Below are positions 8,335-17,011 of a stretch of 18,685 bases of DNA, in pieces (within the stretch, counting starts at the first letter, position 1; each line of letters begins with the position of its first letter). A program made the translations under genes and the position numbers. This stretch comes from Bacillota bacterium (GTDB taxonomy: Bacteria; Bacillota_B; Desulfitobacteriia; Desulfitobacteriales; Desulfitobacteriaceae), in contig JAJYAS010000005.1 of NCBI GenBank assembly GCA_021779415.1, positions 1 through 18,685 of the forward strand. Direction: 5' to 3'. Below the pieces are notes generated by a model. The model had not been told where the DNA came from. It did no database searches and saw only the letters and a list, made by a program, of their open reading frames with translations.

Positions 8335-9694
8335 CTTGTTCACCCTCCTTCGGGGGAAATTCCTGTTTTAAAAGCCCCCAAACAGGACTAAGCACCGTAC
8401 GCGTTAAGGTCTCTGCAAATGTAACCATCCCCCGATAACCGGCATAAGGTAATTTTCGGCCGTGGTTGATATCCAAAAAGGGGGTCCTTGTTTTATGCGC
8501 CAGGTATTTGGTTTTTCCTCCGGCGACAATGAGATCCGGTTTCTTCTCCGCAATAATCTTGAGAAAGCCTGCTGAACTCGTATCTTCGATAATCTGGGCC
8601 GAAGGATCCATCAGCTCTTTCATGCGCTGAAAATCCTCCGGGGTGGAGTTTTGGGTTCCTCCAGCTAAGATGTTGATCCCTAATTCAGCTAAGGTAGAAA
8701 CCATTGACCAAGTTTTAACCCCGCCCGTGAACAAGATGGCCTGTTTATTCTCCAGTAACTTTTTATAACCGGCAATGATCTTGCGTGTTTCGTCTTCCTT
8801 CTTGCGAACATAGACTAGGGTTCTCTCCAGCAAGTCGGGATCACCCAGTGCTTTGGCAATATTGATTAACGTTTCAGAAGTGTCATGAATCCCATAAAAC
8901 GAGCCTTCCATAAAGGGTATACCATAACGAATTTCCATTTTCCTCACTAAATTGGTCAGACTTTTGGAACAGATCAATACATTAAGGCTCGCTCTATGGG
9001 CGGAACGTAAGTCCTCAAATTTGGCATCCCCGGTAATCGCCATTTGAAGTGTGATCCCCAAGTGGTTCAAGTCGGGTATAATTCCCCAAAGATCCCCCGC
9101 GATGTTATACTCTCCGATTAGGTTAATGGCAAGGGGAATTTTCTCGTCAGAACCCTCCCCGGTACCTATAACCCGTTCAAATAAGACTTCCCCGGCAATA
9201 CGATTTCCAATATTTTTGTCCCCCAAAAAGCCTGGGCAATTGACGGGAATCACCGGAATTGTCAGTTCCGTCTCTGCCTCTTGGCAAACCTTATCGACAT
9301 CATCTCCTATTAATGAGGATACACAGGTTGCATAGACAAAGATTGCCTTTGGATCATGTCTCGTCGCAATTTCCAAAATCGACTCTTTCAGCTTCCCCTC
9401 TCCGCCGTAGATGACGTCGTTTTCCATGATATCTGTGGTTAGTCCCCGCCGGAATAGCTGGGAACCGGAGGAGCGAGCTCCCCGATTGTCCCAAGAGTTA
9501 CCGGCACAAGCAATCGGTCCATGAACAAGGTGAGCGACATCCGTAATGGGCATCAGCACCACTCTTGCCCCATCATAAGCGCAACTGCGCTCTGCGCCTT
9601 CGCCGGGCAGGGCCTTCATGCATAGTTTAGGCGAACCGACATCTGACATGCACTTTTTATCTTTGAGATCCAATTTTGTAAGATTGGTAAACAT
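8327..9694 (-). CDS. nifE: NifE, FeMo-cofactor scaffold alpha-like subunit
   Basis: NifE is the NifD-like half of the NifEN scaffold. Conserved cysteines are C38 (SCAYDGA), C63 (IACAGNSWDNR) and C124 (TCVSSLIGDD) for the cluster at the subunit interface. C242 (LICSKS) aligns with the cysteine implicated in holding the precursor. The IGEYNIAGD motif and the C-terminal LDINHGRKLPYAGYRG are typical of NifE. Its length of 455 residues is normal. The ATG has GGAGG eight bases upstream and lies 18 bases after the nifK stop. Confidence 0.97.
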   Translation of the reverse strand: MFTNLTKLDLKDKKCMSDVGSPKLCMKALPGEGAERSCAYDGARVVLMPITDVAHLVHGPIACAGNSWDNRGARSSGSQLFRRGLTTDIMENDVIYGGEGKLKESILEIATRHDPKAIFVYATCVSSLIGDDVDKVCQEAETELTIPVIPVNCPGFLGDKNIGNRIAGEVLFERVIGTGEGSDEKIPLAINLIGEYNIAGDLWGIIPDLNHLGITLQMAITGDAKFEDLRSAHRASLNVLICSKSLTNLVRKMEIRYGIPFMEGSFYGIHDTSETLINIAKALGDPDLLERTLVYVRKKEDETRKIIAGYKKLLENKQAILFTGGVKTWSMVSTLAELGINILAGGTQNSTPEDFQRMKELMDPSAQIIEDTSSAGFLKIIAEKKPDLIVAGGKTKYLAHKTRTPFLDINHGRKLPYAGYRGMVTFAETLTRTVLSPVWGLLKQEFPPKEGEQDD

Positions 9695-9712
9695 GAAGCA
9701 CCCCTCCGTTCT

Positions 9713-11131
9713 TTAACGCATCATTTCAAAGTAGGTGTCTGAAGAAGTCCTATCTTTCTCCTCCATAAACGTATTCACGATCATCGTGATTAAATTAATG
9801 ACTCCTGCATACCCAATGATGGGATAACGATGGAGATTTACTCGATCCGTGATGGGGAACCCTACTCTGACCAGCGGAATATTGGCATCCCGTGCCGCCC
9901 ACTTACCATGGGAGTCACCGATTAACATATCCACTGGTTCCGTAACCAGAAGTGAACGGAGGTGCCAGAGGTCTTTGCCTGCATAGAGTGTGGCTCCTTG
10001 ACCGTAAGGGCTTGAGACTAATAAACTTTCCATTGCTTTTTTAAATAAGGGAGTGGAATTTGTGCAAACTATATGAACTGGTTCTCCTCCCATTTCAAAC
10101 AGAAATGAGACGATTCCTATCAGAACATCCGGGTCACCAAACAGTGCAAATTTCTTGCCATGAATATATTGATGGGCATCCGTCATGGCATCGATGGCCC
10201 GTCCCCGTTCAAGGGTTATTTCCTCTGGTACGTCTTTCCCCGTGAATTTAGCAACAGCTTCTATGAATTTATCCGTGCCTGCAATCCCGATGGGCATAGA
10301 AATCGCTTCGACCGGAACTTCTTTACTGGCTAGATATTTACGGGTTGTCGGAGTTGAATAGGTCTGAAGGAACAAATAACTGGCAGCGTTTAAAGCAGCG
10401 TTCATTTCTGTAATAGGTGTTCCCCCAGGGTACAATTCGTAGGTGCCTAGATTGGGAGCATCGAAAACATCACTATTGTCCGGTAAAAGGGTAAAAGGCG
10501 TATCCAGCACTTTGAGAAGCCGTTTATATTCCCGAAGGTTGGCGGGATACGTGTCAAAACCAGGGACAACGTAAAGTCGGTCATTGATTTTATCCTCTTG
10601 CCTAGGTGTTGCCAAGCATTCAATGAGGCCTTTGAGCATCGAGTCATACCCAGTTATATGTGATCCCTTAAAGCTCGGGGTGTTAGCTTGGGCGACCGGA
10701 AGATCTTGAGGAACCGCCCCTTGTTCTTTTGCATTACCTAAATAAGCCTTGATATCGTCCCCAATGACTTCAGCCATACAGCTTGTGAACATAGCGATCA
10801 CTTTTGGGCTATAAAGTGCATTAGCATTCTTCAGACCTTCAATAAGATTAGACTGTCCGCCGAATACCGCAGAATCCTCGGTCATAGAATCAGACACTGC
10901 TGCGACAGGTTCCCTGTAATGGCGGGATAAGGTACTGCGAAAATAGGCAGCGCATCCTTGTGAACCATGAACAAACGGGAGGCTTCCTTCAATTCCTAAG
11001 GCACAAAGCAAGGCGCCAAGGGGTTGGCAGGCTTTGGCTGGATTGATGACTAGCTTTTCACGGGCAAAATTTTTATCTCGATATTCTTGAGTATTTAGCC
11101 ACTCTTTTGTTACCTTAGTACAAGTATCCAT
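9713..11131 (-). CDS. nifK: NifK, nitrogenase MoFe protein beta subunit
   Basis: NifK forms the alpha2-beta2 dinitrogenase with NifD and supplies half of the P-cluster ligands. From ATG 11131 these are C35 (KACQP), C60 (GSQGC) and C118 (TSCMAEVIGDD). The 472-residue length is shorter than Azotobacter NifK (523); the N-terminal extension is absent, as in the clostridial/heliobacterial group. An upstream ATG at 11140 directly touches AAAGG and is less likely. The 119-base gap from nifD contains two hairpins. Confidence 0.98.
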   Translation of the reverse strand: MDTCTKVTKEWLNTQEYRDKNFAREKLVINPAKACQPLGALLCALGIEGSLPFVHGSQGCAAYFRSTLSRHYREPVAAVSDSMTEDSAVFGGQSNLIEGLKNANALYSPKVIAMFTSCMAEVIGDDIKAYLGNAKEQGAVPQDLPVAQANTPSFKGSHITGYDSMLKGLIECLATPRQEDKINDRLYVVPGFDTYPANLREYKRLLKVLDTPFTLLPDNSDVFDAPNLGTYELYPGGTPITEMNAALNAASYLFLQTYSTPTTRKYLASKEVPVEAISMPIGIAGTDKFIEAVAKFTGKDVPEEITLERGRAIDAMTDAHQYIHGKKFALFGDPDVLIGIVSFLFEMGGEPVHIVCTNSTPLFKKAMESLLVSSPYGQGATLYAGKDLWHLRSLLVTEPVDMLIGDSHGKWAARDANIPLVRVGFPITDRVNLHRYPIIGYAGVINLITMIVNTFMEEKDRTSSDTYFEMMR

Positions 11132-11168
11132 GTGTGACATCCTTTCTGCCCAATTTATTTTGCCCGAT

Positions 11169-11235
11169 GGCTAACCGCCACTAATTTGTGTAGATAAGTG
11201 GCGCTAAGCCCCTGGATAAGTTCAGCTAAACTTAT
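11169..11235 (-). other. Two hairpins between nifD and nifK
   Basis: The first pairs 11169-11182 with 11197-11210: 14 bases with two mismatches and a 14-base loop, built on CGCCACT/AGTGGCG. The second pairs ATAAGTT (11216-11222) with AACTTAT (11229-11235). Neither is followed by a U-tract. They may mark an mRNA processing or stability site that adjusts NifD and NifK output, or a partial transcription pause. Confidence 0.6.
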
Positions 11236-11250
11236 ATGTTCTGTCTGAGG

Positions 11251-12690
11251 TCAAGTTTCCTTTATCCAAGGTGCTTTGATTGATTTCCAAGTCGGGCTGT
11301 TAATGGCCATATCCATATCCTTGGCAAAAATAGGGAAGCCTTCGTATCCGTGATAAGGGCCTGAATAGTCCCAAGAATGCATTTGACGGAAAGGAAGACC
11401 CATTTTCTCAAAGACATACTTTTCTTTGATCCCCGATCCCACTAGATCAGGTTTTAACTTCTTGACGAACTCTTCAAGTTCTAAAGCCGTTACATCGTCA
11501 TAAATCAACGTTCCCTCTTTTAAGGCAGGAATGGTTTTCTCGTAATCCTCATTGTGAGCAAATTCGTAGCCCGTTCCGATTACCTCCATGCCCAAATCTT
11601 CATAAGCTCCAACAATATGCCTCGGACGAAGGCCTCCTACGTAAAGCATAACTGTTTTTCCATCTAAACGCGGACGATATTTCTCGATCACCTTTAACAT
11701 CTGGGGTTCATATTTCTCGATCACTTTTAAGGCTTTCTCCATGATGCTTTCATCAAATTGGGCTGCGATTTTAAGAATTGATTCACGAATTTTAGTCGGT
11801 CCGAAGAAATTAAATTCTATCCAAGGAGTTCCATAAGTTTCTTCCATGTGTTTAGCAATGTAATTCATGCTTCTAAAACAGTGGATCAAATTAAGCTTGA
11901 CAAGATGTCCGTTTTGAAGCATTTCCATCGTCGAGTCGCCCGTCCAAATATTAACAACCTTTAAACCCATTTCTTCCAAAATTTTTTTACTGGCCCAGGC
12001 ATCCCCGCCAATATTATAATCGCCGATAATTCCGACATCGTACGGTCCTATTTCCCTAGCTGGACCTTTACCCAACAGATGATCTCGAATCGCATCATTG
12101 GCGATATGATGGCCTAGAGACTGGCTAATTCCCCGAAACCCTTCACAGCGAACTGGGATAACAGGCAGCTCTAGTTCCAAACTCATGCGGCGAGCAACAC
12201 TTTCAATGTCGTCTCCAATCAGTCCGACAGGGCATTCTGAAAGAACAGAAACTCCTTTGGCGTTCGGAAACAAATCCACAACCTCGTGGATAATTTTCTC
12301 CAGCTTTTTGTCCCCACCATAGATAATATCGCTTTCTTGGAAGTCTGAGGTGAAGAGAAAAGGCACAAAGTTGTCAACGCCAATTTCGCCTTCAGCTAAG
12401 TTCCGTCGGTTACCCCAAGAATAATAGCCACACCCGACCGGTCCATGAGAGATATGCACGACATCCTTGACCGGACCCCACACAACTCCTTTAGCCCCTG
12501 CGTAAGCACACCCCCGTGCGGTCATGATACCAGGAACTGTTTTAGAATTGGATTTGACTGCGCAACTTGCACACTCACTTTCTTTGACCGCAATGTGTTG
12601 TCTCCGATTCTTTTTAGCCTTTTCCGGATAAATCTCCAGAACCTCTTCCACGACCTGTTTCCGGAAATCTATTGTCTCCTTTATGCTCAT
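11251..12690 (-). CDS. nifD: NifD, nitrogenase MoFe protein alpha subunit
   Basis: NifD carries the FeMo-co active site where N2 is reduced. From ATG 12690 (479 residues), the P-cluster ligands are C61, C87 ([10 protein letters not shown]) and C153 ([11 protein letters not shown]). FeMo-co is held by C271 ([11 protein letters not shown]) and H438 ([16 protein letters not shown]). The catalytically important Q190 and H194 sit in SQSLGHH. The sequence matches Mo-type NifD rather than VnfD/AnfD. The chosen ATG has GGAGG eight bases upstream; a TTG 24 bases earlier lacks a site. The gap from nifH is 37 bases. All catalytic residues are present. Confidence 0.98.
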   Translation of the reverse strand: MSIKETIDFRKQVVEEVLEIYPEKAKKNRRQHIAVKESECASCAVKSNSKTVPGIMTARGCAYAGAKGVVWGPVKDVVHISHGPVGCGYYSWGNRRNLAEGEIGVDNFVPFLFTSDFQESDIIYGGDKKLEKIIHEVVDLFPNAKGVSVLSECPVGLIGDDIESVARRMSLELELPVIPVRCEGFRGISQSLGHHIANDAIRDHLLGKGPAREIGPYDVGIIGDYNIGGDAWASKKILEEMGLKVVNIWTGDSTMEMLQNGHLVKLNLIHCFRSMNYIAKHMEETYGTPWIEFNFFGPTKIRESILKIAAQFDESIMEKALKVIEKYEPQMLKVIEKYRPRLDGKTVMLYVGGLRPRHIVGAYEDLGMEVIGTGYEFAHNEDYEKTIPALKEGTLIYDDVTALELEEFVKKLKPDLVGSGIKEKYVFEKMGLPFRQMHSWDYSGPYHGYEGFPIFAKDMDMAINSPTWKSIKAPWIKET

Positions 12691-12727
12691 TATGCTGACC
12701 TCCCAATATCTCAATTGCTGATCGACC

Positions 12728-13576
<849 letters not shown>

Positions 13577-13581
13577 TCAAC

Positions 13582-13965
13582 TTAAACAACTGCTTCCCGT
13601 CCGATTTCCCCCGTGCGAACTCGAATAACCTCTTTTAAAGGACAAACAAAGATTTTACCGTCCCCCATATGCCCCGTTTGATTGGCTTTAATAATCACCT
13701 CGACGGCATCTTCAACTTGGTCATCCTGCACCACAATCGTTAACATCCGTTTGGGAATCCAATTAAATCTGGGCTCATCAGCGAATTCATTACTCATCAC
13801 CGAATTCAATTCAGGATCAACCTCAGTAGCCCAACCCCCGATCCCTCCCTGTTTCCCACGGCCCTCAACACTTTGAATCGTCAGGGCAGGAAAGCCAGCA
13901 TCCTCAAAGGCCTTTTTTGTAACAGGTACCTGATGACGTCGGATCACCATCATTATTTCCTTCAT
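13582..13965 (-). CDS. nifI2: NifI2, nitrogenase-specific PII-like regulator
   Basis: NifI2 works with NifI1 as a PII-type hetero-oligomer that binds 2-oxoglutarate and ATP/ADP. When nitrogen is sufficient the complex blocks NifDK, as shown in Methanococcus. The 127-residue protein begins MKEIMMVIRRHQV. It has the T-loop region EGRGKQGGIGG with the long insertion typical of NifI2, and ends in GDGKIFVCPLKEVIRVRTGE. The usual PII uridylylation tyrosine is not evident. It starts three bases after the nifI1 stop, so translation is probably coupled. Confidence 0.94.
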   Translation of the reverse strand: MKEIMMVIRRHQVPVTKKAFEDAGFPALTIQSVEGRGKQGGIGGWATEVDPELNSVMSNEFADEPRFNWIPKRMLTIVVQDDQVEDAVEVIIKANQTGHMGDGKIFVCPLKEVIRVRTGEIGREAVV

Positions 13966-13968
13966 CGT

Positions 13969-14286
13969 TTACAACCCCTTTGCCCCTTTACTAACGGTAT
14001 AAGCTTCTTCTACTTCAGTCACAAAGACTTTACCATCGCCCATAGTTCCTGTTTTTGCACTTTCAAGAATGACGGCAATAGCTTCCTCCAGCTTTTCATC
14101 TTCAACGACCATCAGGAGCATGGTCTTTGGAAACTCATCATAAACTACGTCACCAATCCGAATACCCTTTGTCCTACCACGACCAAAGACGTGCATTTTT
14201 GTCAGCGATGGCATTCCAGCCTGTGCTAAAGCCTCAGCCACAATTTCCGTTTTATCTGGCCTTACAATTGCTCTAATCATTTTCAT
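13969..14286 (-). CDS. nifI1: NifI1, nitrogenase-specific PII-like regulator
   Basis: NifI1 is the partner of NifI2 in post-translational switch-off of nitrogenase. It begins MKMIRAIVRPDKTE, has the T-loop motif FGRGRTKGI, and ends with the PII signature GDGKVFVTEVEEAYTVSKG. I choose ATG 14286, nine bases after GGAGG, giving 105 residues, the family norm. ATG 14295 abuts the SD. In methanogens nifI1-nifI2 lie between nifH and nifD; here they lead the operon, as in heliobacteria. The first codons overlap the end of a 29-codon small ORF. Confidence 0.93.
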   Translation of the reverse strand: MKMIRAIVRPDKTEIVAEALAQAGMPSLTKMHVFGRGRTKGIRIGDVVYDEFPKTMLLMVVEDEKLEEAIAVILESAKTGTMGDGKVFVTEVEEAYTVSKGAKGL

Positions 14287-14362
14287 AGTGTTCATCCTCC
14301 CTAAATTTTGAATTCAAATAAACCTTACTGGCCATTTCACATGGACTTGAGTAAAACGCCAT
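14273..14362 (-). CDS. Small ORF (29 codons) leading the nif operon
   Basis: This reading frame starts with ATG 14362, seven bases after a near-perfect SD (AAGGGAGGTGATGCG before ATG). It encodes MAFYSSPCEMASKVYLNSKF followed by REDEHYEND, then TAG, overlapping the first 14 bases of nifI1 in another frame. The ribosome binding site is as strong as those of the nif genes, so translation is likely. The peptide is hydrophilic, has one cysteine and no recognisable domain. It could be a leader peptide that couples translation to nifI1, or a real small protein. I do not recognise the family. Confidence 0.55.
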   Translation of the reverse strand: MAFYSSPCEMASKVYLNSKFREDEHYEND

Positions 14363-14424
14363 CGCATCACCTCCCTTAATCAGCCGAACATCATACGTAC
14401 AAATGGCAATATAGAAAAAGACAA

Positions 14425-14460
14425 AGAGAGCCCTTAATTCGTTATAATTAAGGGCTCTCT
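14425..14460 (-). terminator. Intrinsic terminator/attenuator in the nif leader
   Basis: A perfect 15-bp stem (14460-14446 with 14439-14425; arm AGAGAGCCCTTAATT) has a six-base loop. In minus-strand RNA it is followed by UUGUCUUUUUCU. It lies 146 bases after the hutP stop and 62 bases before the small ORF. It could be the plain end of hutP, but nif transcripts starting upstream would have to read through it, as in an attenuator. Confidence 0.9.
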
Positions 14461-14540
14461 AAAAACACTTTTCCGCTCCAAATCATCTATAGATTTGGTG
14501 CCCGGTTATGAAATTGTACTTTTCTCAAAGAAATCTATAT

Positions 14541-14593
14541 CACTTTGCACTCTATCACTCTAATCACTAAACCACACTAATCACTTGACACTT
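14541..14593 (-). promoter_or_regulatory. Array of seven NAGUG pentamers, candidate HutP-type RNA binding site
   Basis: Minus-strand RNA just after hutP holds AAGUG, AAGUG, UAGUG, UAGUG, GAGUG, GAGUG and AAGUG, with successive spacings of 7, 7, 10, 9, 8 and 7 bases. The first three give NAG triplets with exact 4-base spacers, the pattern recalled for HutP-hut mRNA binding (UAG triplets separated by four bases). A further AAGUG (14470-14466) sits just before the terminator stem. A 7-bp hairpin CCAAATC/GATTTGG separates the array from that copy. Binding by HutP is inferred. Confidence 0.6.
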
Positions 14594-14606
14594 AATCTTG
14601 CTCTAA

Positions 14607-15050
14607 TCAAAGATGCATAAATCCCAAGCCTACCCGAGCATGTTCTAATAGGGGATGAAGGGAAGAACGTCCATAAATTGCTACGGCAATCCATTCTGTG
14701 TCTGTCGTTAAACCGATCTTCAGAACATAACTAGCATTACTATTGTTATGAATGAAAATACTGTTGCTGGCTTCCAAGGTCGCATGTATCAATGCGTGAA
14801 TCTTCCCAGCCTCTTTCGGTATGACACCAGTGTTAAAAGCTGTTGCAATGACCGAATTCGTTAATTTTCCGGTATGTTGAAGATTTGTTTCAGTTCCTCC
14901 GAGTTCCGTCACACCACTACGCATATCATACGCTTCGAGAAGGAATTTCTTAAGCTTATCCTCATCTTCTCTTGTTTCTGTCAAGGCTAGACGTATTGCG
15001 GACCGTTCTAAGGAAGGTCTCCTTTTTTTAACCGTTTTAGAATCTTGCAA
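14607..15050 (-). CDS. HutP-family RNA-binding antiterminator
   Basis: HutP of Bacillus subtilis is a hexameric, L-histidine- and Mg2+-dependent protein that binds NAG-repeat mRNA and prevents terminator formation in the hut operon. This 147-residue homologue keeps the metal-binding histidines H85 and H89 (KIHALIHATLEAS) and H137 (LLEHARVGLG), plus the family motif EWIAVAIYG. The start is TTG 15050 with GGGAGGGG upstream. No histidine degradation genes are nearby; instead the next genes are nif, and an NAG array plus terminator follow. A separate terminator hairpin lies directly before its SD. The target is therefore probably the nif leader, its own leader, or both (inference). Confidence 0.9.
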   Translation of the reverse strand: MQDSKTVKKRRPSLERSAIRLALTETREDEDKLKKFLLEAYDMRSGVTELGGTETNLQHTGKLTNSVIATAFNTGVIPKEAGKIHALIHATLEASNSIFIHNNSNASYVLKIGLTTDTEWIAVAIYGRSSLHPLLEHARVGLGFMHL

Positions 15051-15075
15051 AACGTCCCCTCCCTTTCAAACAACA

Positions 15076-15114
15076 GAAAAAGCCGCCAGATATCGAAAAG
15101 ATATCTTGACGGCT
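15076..15114 (-). terminator. Terminator hairpin directly before the hutP-family gene
   Basis: In minus-strand RNA, AGCCGUCA pairs with UGGCGGCU, and GAUAUC with GAUAUC, with a bulged A, one U-G pair and a UUUUC loop; a UUUUUC tract follows. The tract ends about 10 bases before the hutP SD, leaving no room for a promoter in between. It may end murJ, or act as an attenuator for hutP. Confidence 0.85.
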
Positions 15115-15148
15115 TCGTTGCCGAATGTTCAACTAAGTATTATTGACT

Positions 15149-15177
15149 ATAGTACCTTACAATTTGTCATTTGTCAC
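15149..15177 (-). promoter_or_regulatory. Second candidate hutP promoter
   Basis: GTGACA (15177-15172), a 17-base spacer and TACTAT (15154-15149). The -10 is weak. Transcription would start about 28 bases before the terminator hairpin. It is an alternative to the promoter at 15202-15231. Confidence 0.3.
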
Positions 15178-15201
15178 TAGGTAAAATTGCCCCAATCGGT
15201 C

Positions 15202-15231
15202 ATAATACTGTATTATTTCATTTTGTATCAA
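15202..15231 (-). promoter_or_regulatory. Candidate hutP promoter with overlapping palindrome
   Basis: TTGATA (15231-15226), an 18-base spacer and TATTAT (15207-15202) form a plausible sigma-A promoter. A 15-base perfect palindrome, ATAATAC-T-GTATTAT (15202-15216), covers the -10 and could be an operator. Confidence 0.45.
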
Positions 15232-15270
15232 TCGAACATCATTTTTCTCGATATCAAGCTGGTGGGACCA

Positions 15271-16842
15271 CTACCGTTTTCCGATCTTACGGTTCACCAA
15301 ACCCATCGTCTGCGTAAACTCTTCCATTCTCAAAAGTTTTGCCATCCCAGCAAATACTACAACTCCAATTGCTGTTCCGGTAAAAAGTATAATCACCGAA
15401 GCCATCGTGCGGATACCGATCAACGGCGTTAACCATCCACTCCAGCCCCAAATTACAGCCGCCATGAAAAGTGATGCAGCAATGGTTTTTACACCTGTCC
15501 AAAACATGGCCCAACCGTCAATTCGCCTTAAACGTCTACGCAAAACGTAAAACAAAAGCAGCATATTTGCAAAAGCAGCAATGGTCGTAGCAAAAGCCAA
15601 TCCCCCGTGAGCGAGAGGATGAACTAATAAAACCATAGCCAAAATATTGATGGCCATAGAAATAATCCCCAGGATAACTGGAGTCCAAGTATCCTGAAGT
15701 GCATAAAAAGCCCTTGGAAGAATTTGAATTACGGACTGCGAAGAAATCCCAAGTGCAAAGTAAAGCAACGGAATCGCTGTGGTTAAAGTATCTTGGGCCG
15801 TAAAATGCCCATGTTGAAACAAGACGCGTATAAGCGGATAGCGTAAAACAATCATACCGACCGAAATTGGCAGAGTAATAAAAATAACCATGCGAACGGC
15901 CTGGGATATCGTCTGACGAAGTTTATCCCATTGCTTTAAAGCTGCTTGTTCAGTCATTGTCGGAAAGGTGGCCACTGCGATAGCTAAAGCAAAAATTCCC
16001 ACCGGTAGCTGAAAAAGACGGTAAGAATACCATACGGCAGTGATACTCCCCGGAAGCAAGGACGACCCGAAGTTATTATTGATCACTACCTGAATTTGAT
16101 TTAAGGAATAACTAATAATAATGGGCACAGCAAGCGCCCCGATCCGACGAACACCTGGATTGTGCCAGTCAATAATTGGGTGGTAATGTACCCCCACTTT
16201 CCTCAAAGAAGGGATCTGCACTGCAAAGCTAACAAACGCCCCCACAACAACTCCAAAAGCAAATCCAGAAATACTATTAGGCTTTGCCGGATTTGCTAAA
16301 ATCGTGCCAAAAAAAATAACTGACGCATTATAGAGCACTGTCCCCAAAGCTGAAGGCCAGAAAATCTTGTAAGAATTCAGGATCCCCATCGTCAAACCGC
16401 TTAAAGCCATAAACAACGGTTGGATCAAAAGAATTCGAGTCAAATTGGTCGCCAGTCCTATATTTCCGGTCTTAACAAACCCTGGAACCATCAAACGGAG
16501 AAACTGGGGAGTGAAAATTAGTCCCACAAAGATCAACAAACCCAGTGTAAGGAAGATTAAATTCACTACCGAGCTGACGACGCGCCAACCCTCCTCCTCT
16601 TTTCCTTTAGCGATATATTCGGAAAGAACAGGAATAAAAGCGGCGCTTAAAACCCCACCCACGAGTAGCCAATATAATAAATCCGGAAGAACAAATGCTG
16701 TGTTATAGGCATCCGTGGTAGGACCCTGACCAAAGAAACCAGCCATCAGTGATTCACGTAAAAAGCCTAATATACGAGATGCCAATTGGGCAGCCATTAA
16801 AAATCCGGCCGCTTTAACAAGGGTGCGGTTGGTTGATGACAT
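15271..16842 (-). CDS. murJ: MurJ/MviN lipid II flippase
   Basis: MurJ moves lipid II across the cytoplasmic membrane for peptidoglycan synthesis. The 523-residue protein is hydrophobic throughout, consistent with the family's 14 membrane helices. The N-terminal SRILGFLRESLMAGFFGQG is the conserved MurJ segment with functional arginines, followed by TDAYNTAFVLPDLLYWLLVGG. The ATG has AAGGGA upstream at a slightly long spacing. An extended -10 promoter lies 45-50 bases before it. The gene has no known link to nitrogen fixation. Spore-formers often carry several MviN-fold paralogues (SpoVB/MurJ), but this sequence reads as MurJ/MviN rather than SpoVB. Confidence 0.92.
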   Translation of the reverse strand: MSSTNRTLVKAAGFLMAAQLASRILGFLRESLMAGFFGQGPTTDAYNTAFVLPDLLYWLLVGGVLSAAFIPVLSEYIAKGKEEEGWRVVSSVVNLIFLTLGLLIFVGLIFTPQFLRLMVPGFVKTGNIGLATNLTRILLIQPLFMALSGLTMGILNSYKIFWPSALGTVLYNASVIFFGTILANPAKPNSISGFAFGVVVGAFVSFAVQIPSLRKVGVHYHPIIDWHNPGVRRIGALAVPIIISYSLNQIQVVINNNFGSSLLPGSITAVWYSYRLFQLPVGIFALAIAVATFPTMTEQAALKQWDKLRQTISQAVRMVIFITLPISVGMIVLRYPLIRVLFQHGHFTAQDTLTTAIPLLYFALGISSQSVIQILPRAFYALQDTWTPVILGIISMAINILAMVLLVHPLAHGGLAFATTIAAFANMLLLFYVLRRRLRRIDGWAMFWTGVKTIAASLFMAAVIWGWSGWLTPLIGIRTMASVIILFTGTAIGVVVFAGMAKLLRMEEFTQTMGLVNRKIGKR

Positions 16843-16886
16843 ATTGAGCTAATCCCTTCTCCCCATCGTCCTAATCTACCTTCCGC

Positions 16887-16895
16887 ATTATAGCA
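16887..16895 (-). promoter_or_regulatory. Extended -10 promoter for murJ
   Basis: TGCTATAAT on the minus strand is a perfect extended -10. The -35 region is poor (TTTTAT at 17 bases), as is common for extended -10 promoters. Transcription would start about 35-40 bases before murJ. The rest of the 16843-17011 gap shows no clear terminator. Confidence 0.6.
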
Positions 16896-17011
16896 TTTTT
16901 TGCGAGACCATAAAAGCAAATGCAAGGGTGAATGCAAATGGAGACGGTTCTGTACTCATTGCCACACTTTTTCTCTCCGCTCTTGCAGAGAAATTTACTC
17001 GAGCTTGAACC

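Noticed and set aside
12691..12714. Upstream TTG start for nifD
   Set aside because: It lies before the GGAGG site that correctly serves ATG 12690.
14390..14395. Possible nif -10 (TATGAT) downstream of the terminator
   Set aside because: No acceptable -35 at 16-18 bases, and it would leave a very short leader. Not excluded, so kept as the main alternative to the attenuation model rather than listed as a promoter.
14363..14606. Sigma-54 promoter or NifA site before nif
   Set aside because: No GG-N10-GC (TGGCAC..TTGC) element or NifA upstream site could be found on the minus strand.
16970..17000. Terminator after spoIIP
   Set aside because: TTTCTCT/AGAGAAA can form a short stem, but no T-tract follows on the minus strand.
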